Below are positions 1 through 12,038 of a stretch of 64,000 nucleotides of DNA, piece after piece. Every line of letters starts with the position of its first letter. Positions within the stretch are counted from its first letter, which is position 1. The DNA comes from Aphrophora alni (Eukaryota > Arthropoda > Insecta > Hemiptera > Aphrophoridae): contig OY740777.1 of assembly GCA_963513935.1 (NCBI GenBank), positions 13,751,092 through 13,815,091 on the forward strand, in the 5' to 3' direction. Made by a program: the position numbers and the translations under genes. The notes beneath the pieces were generated by a model, which was not told the DNA's origin, searched no databases, and worked only from the letters and a program-made list of their open reading frames with translations.

Positions 1-2314
1 CAGATTCAGATCGAGATTGAGATTCGGATTGAGATTCAGATTCATATTGAGATTCATATTCAGATTGAGATTGAGATTCAGTTTCATATTGAGATTCAGA
101 TTGAGATTAAGGTTCAGATTAAGATTCAATTTCAGATTGAGATTCAGGTTCAGATTAAGATTGAGATTTAGATCGAGATTGAGATTTAGATCGAGATTGA
201 GATTTAAATTGAGATTGAGATTCAGATTCAGATTGAGATTCAGATTGAGATTCAGGTTCAGATTGAGATTCAGGTTCAGATTAAGATTCAATTTCAGATT
301 GAGATTTAGTTTTAGATTAAGATTCAGGTTCAGATTGAGATTGCGATCGAGATTGAGATTTAGATCGAGATTGAGATTCAGTTTCAGATTGAGATTCAGG
401 TTTAGATTGAGATTTGTTACGGTTACGGTTACGGTTATGGTTATGATTATGGTTCTATTTCTGGTTATGGTTACGGTTACGGTTATGGTTTTGGTTATGG
501 TTGTGGTTGCTGTTATGGTTACGGTTACGGTTACAATATTGGTTGCGGTTGTGGTTATGGTTACGGTTGCGGTTACGGTTAAGGTTGTGGTTGCAGTTAC
601 GGTTAAGGTTACGGTTATGGTTACGGTTACGGTGGTTGTGGTTGCGGTATAGAAATTTAATCCAGATTGAGATTCAGTTTTATATTGAGATTGAGATTCA
701 GTTTCAGAGTGAGATTCGGGTTCAGATTGAGATTCAGGTTCAGATTGGTATTGAGATTCAGATTGGATTCAGATCGAGATTGAGATTCAGATTCAGATTG
801 AGATTCATATTTAGATTGAGATTCGGATTCAGATTGAGATTTAGTTTCAGATTGAGATTCAGATTGAGATTCAGGTTCAGATTGAGATTCAGGTTCAGAT
901 TGAGATTCAATTTTAGATTAAGATTCAGGTTCAGATTGAGATTGCGATTGAGATTGAGATCGAGATTGAGATTAAGATTGAGATTCAGTTTCAGATTGAG
1001 ATTTAGGTTTAGATTGAGATTCAGATTCAGATTGAGATTGCGATTGAGATTGAGATTTAGATCGAGATTGAGATTAAGATTGAGATTCAGTTTCAGATTG
1101 AGATTCAGGTTTAGATTGAGATTCGGATTCAGATTGAGATTTAGTTTCAGATTGAGATTCAGATTGAGATTCAGGTTCAGATTGAGATTCAGGTTCGGAT
1201 TGAGATTCAATTTTAGATTAAGATTCAGGTTCAGATTGAGATTGCGATTGAGATTGAGATTTAGATCGAGATTGAGATTAAGATTGAGATTCAGTTTCAG
1301 ATTGAGATTCAGGTTTAGATTGAGATTCGGATTCAGATTGAGATTTAGTTTCAGATTGAGATTCAGATTGAGATTCAGGTTCAGATTGAGATTCAGGTTC
1401 AGATTGAGATTCAATTTTAGATTAAGATTCAGGTTCAGATTGAGATTGCGATTGAGATTGAGATTTAGATCGAGATTGAGATTAAGATTGAGATTCAGTT
1501 TCAGATTGAGATTCAGGTTAAATTGATATTGGTTAAGGTTACGGTTACGCTTATGGTTATGGTTATAGTTATGGTTCTATCTATGGTTATGGTTACGGTT
1601 ACGGTTATGGTTTTGGTTATGTTTGTGGTTGCTGTTATGGTTACGGTTACGGTTACAATTGTGGTTGCGGTTGTGGTTATGGTTACGGTTGCGGTTGCGG
1701 TTACGGTTACGGTTGTGGTTGCTGTTACGGTTAAGGTTACGGTTATGGTTACGGTTACGGTGGTTGCGGTAGCGGTTGGGGAAATTTAGATCTAGATTGA
1801 GATTCAGGTTCAGATTGAGATGGAGATCTAGATCGAGATTGAGATTTAGATCGAGATTGAGATTGAGATTCAGATTCAGATTTAGTTTCAGATTGAGATT
1901 CTGGTTTCATTTGAGATTGGTTACGGTTACTGTTTCGGTTTATGGTTATGGTTATAGTTATGGTGCTATTTATGGTTATGGTAACGGTTGGTTAGGTTAG
2001 GTTAGGTTAGGTTAGGTTAGGTTATGGTTATGGTTTTGGTTATGGTTATGGTTTTGGTTATGGTTACGGTTACGGTTACGTTTACAATTGTGGTTGCGGT
2101 TGTGGTTATGGTTTCGGTTGTGGTTACGGTTACCGTTTCGGTTGTGGTTGCGGTTGCGGTTACGGTTACGGTTACGGTTAAGGTTAAGGTTAAGGTTACG
2201 GTTATTGTTATTGTTACCGTTTTGGTTGTGGTTGCGGTTACGGTAACGGTTAAGGTTAAGTTTACGGTTATGGTTATGGTTACGGTTACAGAGATTCAGG
2301 TTCAGATTGAGATT
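1..2314. repeat. Degenerate hexamer satellite with alternating block types
   Basis: The whole stretch is built from 6-bp units. GAGATT/CAGATT/CAGGTT units fill about 1-415, 659-1520 and 1781-1918. GGTTAC/GGTTAT/GGTTGC units fill about 416-655, 1521-1775 and 1919-2289. The three GGTTAY blocks align with one another, sharing the same order of variant hexamers including a GGTTTTGGTTATG stretch and a GGTTACAAT stretch, so an alternating superunit was amplified. Within 820-1515 a further higher-order unit is visible: the marker ATTCGGATTCAGATT recurs at 821, 1121 and 1325, so the last two copies are 204 bp apart (34 hexamers). Long stop-free frames on both strands are a by-product of the hexamer period and encode only RFRL, NLNL or VTVT strings. 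I see no gene here. Confidence 0.95.
1991..2024. repeat. (TTAGG)n arthropod telomere-type run, six units
   Basis: Six consecutive GTTAG pentamers plus a partial unit interrupt the hexamer array inside its third GGTTAY block. TTAGG is the canonical telomere repeat of many arthropods. The flanking hexamers GGTTAT/GGTTAC differ from it by one base and one position of length, so the run may be inserted telomere sequence or a local slippage product of the hexamer array. The corresponding points of the first two GGTTAY blocks lack it. Confidence 0.85.
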
Positions 2315-3131
2315 GACTAAAAATTAATTTAAATGGAAAAACCGAAATAAATTAAAAATTAAAGGAAGAATAAAATGTGTAGAAGTTGGCTATCGTGTAT
2401 AGCACAAATTTTGACGAACTGATTTAATCAGGTCAGTTCAACAGTCGTATCAAGATCCAGGAAGATAACAAGCTTTTAGTAAGTCTGAAGAGGAAATCGT
2501 CGTAAAGAAAATTCGTCAGTGTTCAGTACTTCTCGATAACCAAAAGAAGGGTCGGCCTCCAAGAAGACAACACTACATCCGGACTCAGCTTACAGAAGAC
2601 ATCTTTAATACGAACTCCGGCAAATATTAAACTAATACTTGTCGTCATCGCCAAAGAGAAAAGGATTCAGCAGAAACAGGACTTCTGAAGATTCCCCGGA
2701 AGAAGACATCACTAGGCGAGATCTTCAGGGACCACCACAATCCAAATAAAATAAGGTACTGCATAAATCAAGAATTTTAATAAATAATATCTTTATTAAA
2801 CTTGAAAAACTAAAAGTCAAAATTTATACTTATTCAAAAATAAATAATATTTTAAAAATAAAGAAAGGAAAGAAATTATTAAAGCCAATTAGAGTCATTG
2901 TCAGTAATAAAATTTCAAATAAATAAAAAAGTAACAGATTGGTCAAAACAATAAGAAAAGGGTTTAAATTTGTCATTGTTAGTAATATAAGTTGAATATA
3001 TTTATGTAGAGTTAAGGAATATAATATTAACATAGGAATAAGTTTATAGCAGTTTGTTTATGTAGGTAACTTTTTGAAATCAGATGTCAGAAAAAGGCGA
3101 CTAAAAATTGGTTGTAAAGATTTAATCCTTA
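2315..3131. other. AT-rich spacer, no gene recognised
   Basis: About 2400-2750 is somewhat richer in G and C than its surroundings and could be old transposon sequence, but its frames contain stops and I recognise no family. The remainder is simple AT-rich sequence. Confidence 0.6.
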
Positions 3132-3165
3132 AATCTAGTAGTTAACGCTACTTAACTACTAGATT
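3132..3165. repeat. Perfect hairpin, 14-bp arms
   Basis: The arms AATCTAGTAGTTAA (3132-3145) and TTAACTACTAGATT (3152-3165) are exact reverse complements with a 6-base loop. It lies 12 bp from a second perfect hairpin at 3178-3220. Confidence 0.9.
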
Positions 3166-3177
3166 ATATCTAGCACA

Positions 3178-3220
3178 ATTATATCTGGCACAATTTTGAT
3201 GAAATTGTGCCAGATATAAT
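3178..3220. repeat. Perfect hairpin, 19-bp arms
   Basis: The arms 3178-3196 and 3202-3220 are exact reverse complements around a 5-base loop, with core TATCTGGCACAATTT. An extra partial copy of the left arm (TATATCTAGCACAATT, one base different) sits immediately upstream at 3165-3180, as if the arm was duplicated. Confidence 0.9.
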
Positions 3221-3586
3221 AAATTCGTTATATATCAACTTTGTACTTTGTTTTCTAAATATCCTTGGTAATTAAATTCCAAAATAATATTGAAAAAAGA
3301 AAGTAAGTGCTCAAAAAAAATTTTTCAAAATAAAATAAAATAATTTTAATCTGATGAGGTAAAAACTAGCTCCAAAAGGCACACCTTTGAGACAGAGTCT
3401 AGAAGAGTAAATAAGGTAAGATAGAAATAGAAATTGAATTTGATATATGAAAATGTGTTAGCATATGATTTTAATTTGAATATTTGTTATATATTATCTT
3501 GTGTTATATATAGGGTCTATTTAAGAAATTATAATAAGGGAGTTAGGGTAAAGGCATCGAAGAAACAAATGCTCTATCTTGCGAAC

Positions 3587-5470
<1,884 letters not shown>

Positions 5471-5477
5471 AGAGTTC

Positions 5478-5655
5478 CGATTTATTATCCGTCTCTCCAC
5501 CTTTGTTTCCTTTACAAAAAACATTATTACTCCAGAAATAGATAAAATATTAAGTTCAGATTTGGTATAGTCTAAGCATTTTGTATGTTACGTTTTACAT
5601 GTATCAACAAAACACAAAAACTTTATTTTTACAATTTTAAAAAATAGCAGCTTTT
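5478..5655 (+). repeat. Dispersed repeat P, copy 1
   Basis: This segment is homologous to 5869-6045 (same strand), to 6078-6249 (opposite strand) and to about 19990-20170 (opposite strand). The shared landmarks, in order, are a TATCCGTCT motif, CAGAAATAGA, GTTCAGATTTGGT, TATGTTACGTTTTACA and an AT-rich tail. The family type is not recognised. Confidence 0.7.
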
Positions 5656-5868
5656 TCTTTTTTTTCGAAATGATGTGTGTCCCTATCTGATTTTTGTTCT
5701 GCCCAGTCCGATACTGCCCAAACAATTTTAATATTTTTTTATAACTTAAAACCAAACTATAAATTTCGATTTATATAAGAGTGTTACAAAAAAAGAGTAC
5801 TGGCTATTCCCTTTTTGATTATAAACATTAAAACGAACAAAAAAGTGTTAAATAACATATAGTTGTAT

Positions 5869-6249
5869 TCCGCTTCATTATTCGTCTATCCGCCATTTTA
5901 TTCTTTTACAAAAACGTATTATAACTGCAGAAATAGAGAAGATATTGAGTTCAGATTTGGTGTAAGGATTTTGTATGTTACGTTTTACAAATATACCAAA
6001 GAGAAAAATTTTATTTTTAAAATTTTCAAAATGGCGGTCATTTAAAGTTTACGGTTTGGAGATATTTAACGTTATATGTTTAAAATGGCAGGTATTTTGA
6101 AAATTATAAAAATAAAGTGTTTGGTACACCTGTAAAACGTAACATACAAAATGGTTATACCAAATCTGAACTCAATATCATCTATTTCTGGAGATAAAAA
6201 GTTTTGTAGTGAAAGAATAAAATAGCGGATAGACGGATAATGAAGCGGA
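5869..6249. repeat. Large imperfect palindrome made of two inverted copies of repeat P
   Basis: Left arm 5869-6045 and right arm 6078-6249 are inverted copies of repeat P, separated by about 30 bp. Landmarks such as TTCAGATTTGGT and its complement ACCAAATCTGAA mark the symmetry. The outer ends read CCGCTTCATTA and TAATGAAGCGG. It could be a fold-back element or a head-to-head insertion. Confidence 0.8.
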
Positions 6250-6570
6250 TCTCTCCAAACTGCCAGATCGAGAGTTAATGGTCCAAAAACTATTTGATTT
6301 TGATAAAATTTTGGAGAGTAAAATTTATGATCCAAAATAATCAAACGTGTAACAAATTATCTTTCGGAGTAAAATTAAAGAATACCAAAATAAACGCGGA
6401 CAGCCGAGTTTATTTCAATATTTACGAAATATTCCAATTGTAATTTTCTTTTGTGTTCTGTTTGAAACTACTGTACTTTATTTAATCCACCCTCAGGGCC
6501 ACAGTACAGGCTTGTCAATCCCGAGATATCCTAGCTGGATACATAACTAACTGGAGTTAGATCCCTCTCT

Positions 6571-7031
6571 GTGTGCGGAATAACTAAACCCGTAGCAAAA
6601 GATAGTCAAAAGCAATTGCTCAACTCAAATATTGAGGAACAATAGACAAAATACTATACGGGAAAACTATACGGATTACTGGACCAACCAGATCTGAAAC
6701 TCTCTAAATTCGTCACTTCACAAAGTAAACGATATCTGAGGGATATCTTAAGTTTCGTATCAGGCCACGGCTCTTTTAAGAAAATGGGATTATTCCAAGG
6801 AAAGTTGAAATACAGACTATGTAGTCAGCATCTAGAAACTACAGAAGATATACTTCGAAAATGTGAAACATTAGGACGTAGAAGGCAACTGATCTTCGGT
6901 CCAGATGCGACCTTTGAAGCAACAAGCAACCTAGCTAGGGAAATCCTGACCCTAACCAAGGGAATAGACATAACTAGTTAGGGAAATTTAAGAAGTTCAC
7001 AAAGTAAACCCACTTCTATTTATAATAATAA
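6571..7031 (+). mobile_element. 5'-truncated non-LTR retrotransposon nested in repeat R
   Basis: The insert is flanked by an exact 13-bp duplication, TAGATCCCTCTCT, at 6558-6570 and 7032-7044. Its 3' end is a short run of TAATAA units (7021-7031). A 5' truncation, an AT-rich 3' tail and a target duplication of this size are the hallmarks of target-primed reverse transcription. Removing the insert restores an uninterrupted family R copy, which gives the order of events: R first, then this element. Confidence 0.85.
6667..6981 (+). pseudogene. C-terminus of a non-LTR retrotransposon ORF2 (RNase H tail)
   Basis: A 104-codon open stretch, read from 6667 (no start codon) to a TAG stop at 6979-6981, shows the layout typical of the region after the RNase H domain in I/R1/Jockey-type elements: a SGHG motif, a short linker, an ETTEDILRKC segment corresponding to the usual ET..H.L..C pattern, then LGRRRQ. 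The first cysteine pair is degraded, since RLCSQH lacks the second Cys. Only the last part of the polyprotein is present because the copy is truncated at its 5' end, so it cannot be functional. About 50 bp of 3' UTR follow. The clade cannot be fixed from this tail alone. Confidence 0.7.
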
Positions 7032-7165
7032 TAGATCCCTCTCTTTCATCTCTCTTGATCAACTCTTGTTCTCTTCCGACTCTCTATTCGAGGGTTTTAA
7101 TTTCCGTTCTTTTTTTATAAAACAATTATCAAGCTTTCCGCTTGAAACAAAAAAATATTTTAACC

Positions 7166-8266
7166 TGATCATCTTTACAAACATTCATCCTCAACCATCC
7201 TGTAATGACTTCTGATACACCCGTTACTTCCTCACAATACAACGTACAGCAGTTTTACATCCCCTAAGCGGAATATCTTGATCGTAACCGCCTTAGAGGG
7301 TTGTCATTCCATTACATCCCCCAGTGTAATGGCGTATCAAGACAGTAAAGATCTTCCACCGTAGGCAACATTAAATTCCTCTTAAAATGGAACCCACTAT
7401 CTTTATGCGAAGGAGATAAGGTAGTAAAACTCTATTAAATATTTGCTGGGTTGTTTTATTACTGTATAAGTAATTGCTTACTGAGGAGAATAGACATTTT
7501 TGAGATGGGTTTTTCTAAAATAGAACATGCTTTAATATATTAATTGCTCAATCAATATGAGGACTAAGGGATCGAAGGTTCTAAAAAATAGACTGATTGT
7601 CAAATACAACGTATAGAAAAGATCTACCAGAATAAGTAAAAACTATTTATATTAATGAAAATTCCGTACAAAATCACATTTTGCTCATTTTTGGAAAATT
7701 CTGTATATGAAATTACACTTTATTAATTTTACGCTTAGATTTTCAATTGATATGTTAGTATAATTTGTGTACTGCAAGCCTAATTAAGAAATATTTATGC
7801 TTACTTTTTGCTTTTTAGAACACCCTATACTGCATACATAATTTCAATACATTACTTTACATCACAATAACCAAATAATAAATCGTTATTCACTCAATGT
7901 TTAATATTGTGTTTACAAAACTGCTAATTTTAAAACGCCATAACTCGGTTGTTATACAAGATAAATTAAAAATTCCTTTTAAGTAGATCTTAAATTTACC
8001 TGAAAGAATATGTAAAAATAATAATAGCATTACATTTAAAAAGTTGAGAAAAATCGTGTTTTGTTAATTTTGGAACACTCTGTATATCCTACTAAATTTG
8101 TGTACCACCCTGTAGATAGCTAAAGTGAAGAGCTTAGAAATGAAAAGTCGAACATTTTTCTATCTAAAGGAGTTCTTGAAATATTTAGCCTTTTCCATAT
8201 TTTAACATACACTGTATAATATAAACAGAATGTATTACGAAATTCACCCGAGCAATCTCGTTTTCC
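7166..8266. other. AT-rich spacer, no gene
   Basis: I see no coding frame. Two phrases of the type found at the ends of many insect DNA elements (ACTCTGTATATCC near 8090, ACCCTGTAGATAG near 8107) hint at decayed transposons, but no boundaries are visible. Confidence 0.5.
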
Positions 8267-8310
8267 GCCTATAACTTTTTTTTTTATTATTAAAAAAAAA
8301 AGTTATAGGC
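8267..8310. repeat. Perfect hairpin, 19-bp arms
   Basis: The left arm 8267-8285 is GCCTATAAC followed by ten T; the right arm 8292-8310 is its exact complement. The loop is ATTATT. The right end reads TATAGGCTAAG and so overlaps one of the TAGGCTA motifs discussed elsewhere. Confidence 0.85.
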
Positions 8311-9128
8311 TAAGCGTACAGAGAAAAATGTATTGAAGTTCTGTATTAAGTTTGTACAGAAATGTATTCTGTATTTTTGTTTTGGTATTAATTATGTTCA
8401 GTATCGTACTTCTTGTATTTGTATTCCAACAACTGTATTACTGAGAAACAAACTCTACAAGTTTTACTTCAAACCTACGATGCCTTTTTATTACCTTTTC
8501 TTTTATTCTACGGCAAACTACAAAATAAGAACTTTTGAAAATAGTGTTTATAGAATCATAAGGGCTAAAATAAAAAAAAATTGGATAGACTTATCAACGT
8601 TCAAAAATGTTTTCCTTTTAGTCTATTCTAAACAACTAATTAAATTTGCTGTATTTAGTTTAAATTAAACTAAATAGTACCAGGAAATTAAATTTGTAGT
8701 TTTTTACCAATAACTCTTTTGGTACGCTACAGAAAAGACATTATAAAGTAAACCGCCCAAATATCGGATACTTTGTCTTTTTGTAAGACCAATATTTGAC
8801 ACTTTAAACGTTTTCATAATACCACAATATTTTATCAATTTATACCTTGAACTATTAGTTATAACATTTCAAAATACTTTATTTACAGTAATTGTTCTTT
8901 TATTGAAATGTTTTGTCATAATAGTGCGTTTTTTGGACTCAGAAAAAACCGGCCTAATATCAAATCGTATATGGGATGTATGTATATTAACACGGGATTT
9001 CAATTAAAATTTTAATATTCAAAAAAGAAGGTTATTTTAGTATTATTAATTATTACTTATTATTTTTTAATAAAACTAAAATAGCCCATTTAATTGAGGG
9101 AAATAAGTCCAAAAAATGTATGAGAGGG
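8311..9128. other. AT-rich spacer, no gene
   Basis: One open frame of about 110 codons (8333-8668) has a composition expected of random AT-rich sequence and no recognisable domain. Nothing else is seen. Confidence 0.5.
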
Positions 9129-9858
9129 GAAGTTGATTTTTTTTCCTACATGCGACTGAGTGGGAAACCGAAAAAAATAGCAAAATCGGATCGGATTGGA
9201 GCTTCCCTAGAAAAGTGCAATTTTTATGCATTTTAAGTAAATCACTACACTACTTTAAAATCCCTCCGGCTCTATGAATCGTAGAAAATTTTTAAAAAGA
9301 TGAAAATACTCGGGAAATGAAGGGACTATCGAAATAGTAGGGTATAGTAAAATTAAGAGTAGTTTCTAACCTCAAAATATTCGAATTTCTTGATTTAAAA
9401 TTTGTTTTCAATAATAATTCAACAAATGGGGGAAAATCATCACATGTTCACGAAAATTTGACAAATTGTGCGTCTTTACACTTGACCAACGATCTATAAT
9501 GTAAATATACATATTTTGTCAATTGTCGTTAAAATTTGATAATTTTTACCCCATTTGTTCCATTATTAGTGAGAAAAAAATCATAAATCTAGAACTTCAA
9601 AAAATTTTAGGTTAGGAAGTAGGCCCCAACATTGCGATAGTCCCTTCATTTCCGAGTATTTTCATCTTTTTTTTTTCTTTCTTTCAAAGACCAATACAGC
9701 AGTAGATATTTCTAAAATAGTGTAGCGTTGTACACAAAATGAATCAAAATTGCACTTTTCTAGTAAAGCTCCAGTCCGATTTTGCTAATTTTTTCGATTT
9801 TCCACTCAATTGCATGTGTAAAAAAATAGAGAAAAACCAAAAAAAAAAAATCAACTTC
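9129..9858. mobile_element. Long fold-back element, about 730 bp palindrome
   Basis: The two halves are inverted copies, roughly 80 percent alike by eye, over about 350 bp each, with the centre near 9490. Matching landmarks are GAAGTTGATTTTTTTT (9129) with its complement at 9843-9858, CTAGAAAAGTGCAATTTT (9209) with AAAATTGCACTTTTCTAG (about 9747), and AATGAAGGGACTATCG (about 9316) with CGATAGTCCCTTCATT (about 9636). No transposase frame lies inside. Target duplications are not obvious. Confidence 0.85.
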
Positions 9859-9859
9859 A

Positions 9860-11390
9860 CAATTACATCACTTTTATATTCTAATTTCCATCTACTAATT
9901 CATTATTGTTACATGTGCATTTGATACGAAACAAAGTTATAAGAATATCATTACATAAAAATTCTCAAATTAAAATTAATTTAAAAGATATAATAGCTTT
10001 AATCATGAGAGCAAGTCTGACTGATAGTTCAAGCGTTAACATTTTCAAGAATATATTCACCTCAACCAGCTGTGTTAAATTTTTTAGAAAATTCTATTGT
10101 AAACCCTGGCTGTAATAATCCCGACTTGTAATGTAAATTTTAAAACCAAACCTCTAACTAAATTCAACGTAGGTACATAAAATCACTTTTTGCAATCCAT
10201 TTCAGCAATATGTCAGCGCACTTTCTATCCAGAGTTTTAACTTGAATTTATCGTTGTTTTGGAAAAGTTTGTACAGTGCCTCATTGCGTACAGTACAGTA
10301 AATACAGCTGGCTGGAATTGACTCAAAACTTTTATGAGAGATTTGTTAAATATATTTTCTACTCAAAAATTATACTGGAGTGTTTTCGGGGGAGGTGCCC
10401 TTGTTAAAAAAAGACAAATAATAAAAATTAAAAAATTATAAATCGAAGGAATATAAAATTTTAAGGCGAAAAGTACTCTTGGTGATTTTCATGATAGGCT
10501 AATGCATTTTTTCCTAGTAATAGCACATTTGAAAATTGCGATTTTTATTCTAAAATCGCGTGTTTTAATCAGTTTTTTTTTTTTTTTTTAACCATAATTC
10601 AATATCTATTGCAGTTACATACATAAAAGAAGTCTCATTTTAATTCAAGTAACTCGTTTTTAGAGGATGGAAAAAATTTTAATTCAATGTAATATTTACT
10701 CAACTGATTTAGTGCAACCGAAAATTAAAACAGCTGATTATCGTGGCTGACTAGCAGTTGTGACGTCACAAGACATTATTTCATATAAATTGATTTTATC
10801 CGTGATTATTTAACCGATTTAAAAAAATTTACAATGTTGTGTTCGTAATTAAATCACTTTAAAACATATTTTATAGTAACTTTTTTACGATATGCCGTTT
10901 TATTATTTAAGGTTAAAAAATTTAAATTACCACCATTTTCAAAATAGTCATTGAAAATTTGTTTTTGGAATTAACTCTTTAAGTTATAAATTTCAGTTTA
11001 ACTCCATACTAATTTCAATTTAATGCAACAACCCGTTGTTAAAATAAAAACGTTTAAGTGAAAAAAAATTTAAAAATTCCGGCTGTAAGGATACGAAGGA
11101 GTTTTGGAGATTTTAAAGATTTGTCTTTGGCTCAGGAAAAAAACCCTAAAAAGGTTATCAAGGACACCCCGTATACGGAAACAATATGCTGATGGGGAAT
11201 AAAGTATAATGTAGTAACTGTTAAATTATGCCACGTTTCTGGGACTCCCGTTAGTTTTATATACAGTCTAATATTTAAGTCTTGATTGGAGAGTTCATTG
11301 CTGGATGGAAACCATTTTTTTTAATAAATTCAAAATCCAAATAAAGAATTTGTTTTTAGAAATGTTTTTAGTAATGCCGAACTATGGGAT
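9860..11390. other. AT-rich spacer, no gene
   Basis: No coding or structural RNA signal is seen. The only notable site is the CRE-like palindrome at 10758-10771. Confidence 0.55.
10758..10771. promoter_or_regulatory. CRE-like palindrome TTGTGACGTCACAA
   Basis: This is a perfect 14-bp palindrome containing the full cAMP response element TGACGTCA, a binding site for CREB/ATF-type factors. It stands alone in AT-rich DNA with no nearby gene, so function is unproven. Confidence 0.3.
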
Positions 11391-11394
11391 AACG

Positions 11395-11800
11395 TCCACA
11401 GAAGGTTAGTGGTGGATTGCCTGCCAGAAAGATATTGGAAGCTGTCACTATAGTGAGCAAGAATAAATCAGGAACTAGGGACTTCCTACAGTTCACCCGT
11501 TTTGATGATGGCGTTATAATATCACGGTTGAAATGATTGGTTCATCTGGATAAAATGATCTTCACTCCAAAGGAGAAAAGGACGTTGTTTTGTTGTTGGA
11601 GAGTGGATGTAAGCAGGAAAGGACTAGTTAAAAATCGAAGAGAATCTTCGACTTGTCGGAGGGCAAGAGTTTTCAAGCACAGTAGTGGCGTGGAATACTG
11701 TAAGTAAATATATTGTGGAAGACGACGTTTTAACGCGTTAGCGTCATCCTCAATTGCAAATAGCATCCGTTACTAAAACGTACTCATTTTAGGGATGCTT
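11395..11800. other. Less AT-rich patch, probably a decayed transposon
   Basis: The segment is richer in G and C than its flanks and ends in a dyad-rich motif (GACGACGTTTTAACGCG, then TTAGCGTCATCC, at about 11720-11750). An open frame of 74 codons on the minus strand (11542-11766) shows no recognisable domain. I cannot name the element. Confidence 0.35.
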
Positions 11801-12038
11801 ATATCGACATTCGAGACCAAAAACGAGTTTTTTAAAATCGTTCAAAATTTAAATGCTGGTAACATTGATTGAATAAATCGCCCTAAAATCATTAGAATAA
11901 CTTTAATACAGTTGCAAATTATTATTACCCTACTTTTGTGGCTTCATTATTTTTGTTGGTTCATACATAATTTCACAAACAATATTATAAATTTACAAAT
12001 TTCTAACCAGATTTAACTAATGACTAAACGCCCAGTTA

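Larger units (their letters stand above)
6485..7165 (+). repeat. Dispersed repeat family R, copy interrupted by a non-LTR insertion
   Basis: Family R has a recognisable order: CTCAGGG, GTACAGGCTTGGCAATCC, a CCATATCTGG-like segment, GATCCCTCTCTTTCATCT, CAACTCTTGTTCT, then a 3' part ending near CCGAAAGGTTTTTTGCTTGAAAC. This copy is split by 6571-7031. Other copies: 20285-20545, 29365-29490 and 38352-38640 (plus strand), and 23500-23645 and 58975-59195 (minus strand). The full unit is about 260-280 bp. I see no coding frame and no convincing tRNA promoter boxes, so its class is unknown. Confidence 0.8.

Noticed and set aside
17..2320. Long open frames on both strands of the hexamer array (up to 341 codons)
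   Set aside because: They follow from a 6-bp period lacking stop codons and encode only two- to four-residue repeats (RFRL, NLNL, VTVT). There is no start context, domain or composition suggesting a protein.
8333..8668. 111-codon plus-strand frame
   Set aside because: Composition is that of AT-rich DNA (rich in F, Y, K, I, N), with no domain, no homologous copy in the window and no splice context.
9129..9858. Reading the fold-back element as a microRNA or structural RNA gene
   Set aside because: Arms of several hundred bases with distributed mismatches fit a fold-back transposon better than a processed small RNA precursor; no transcript evidence is available.
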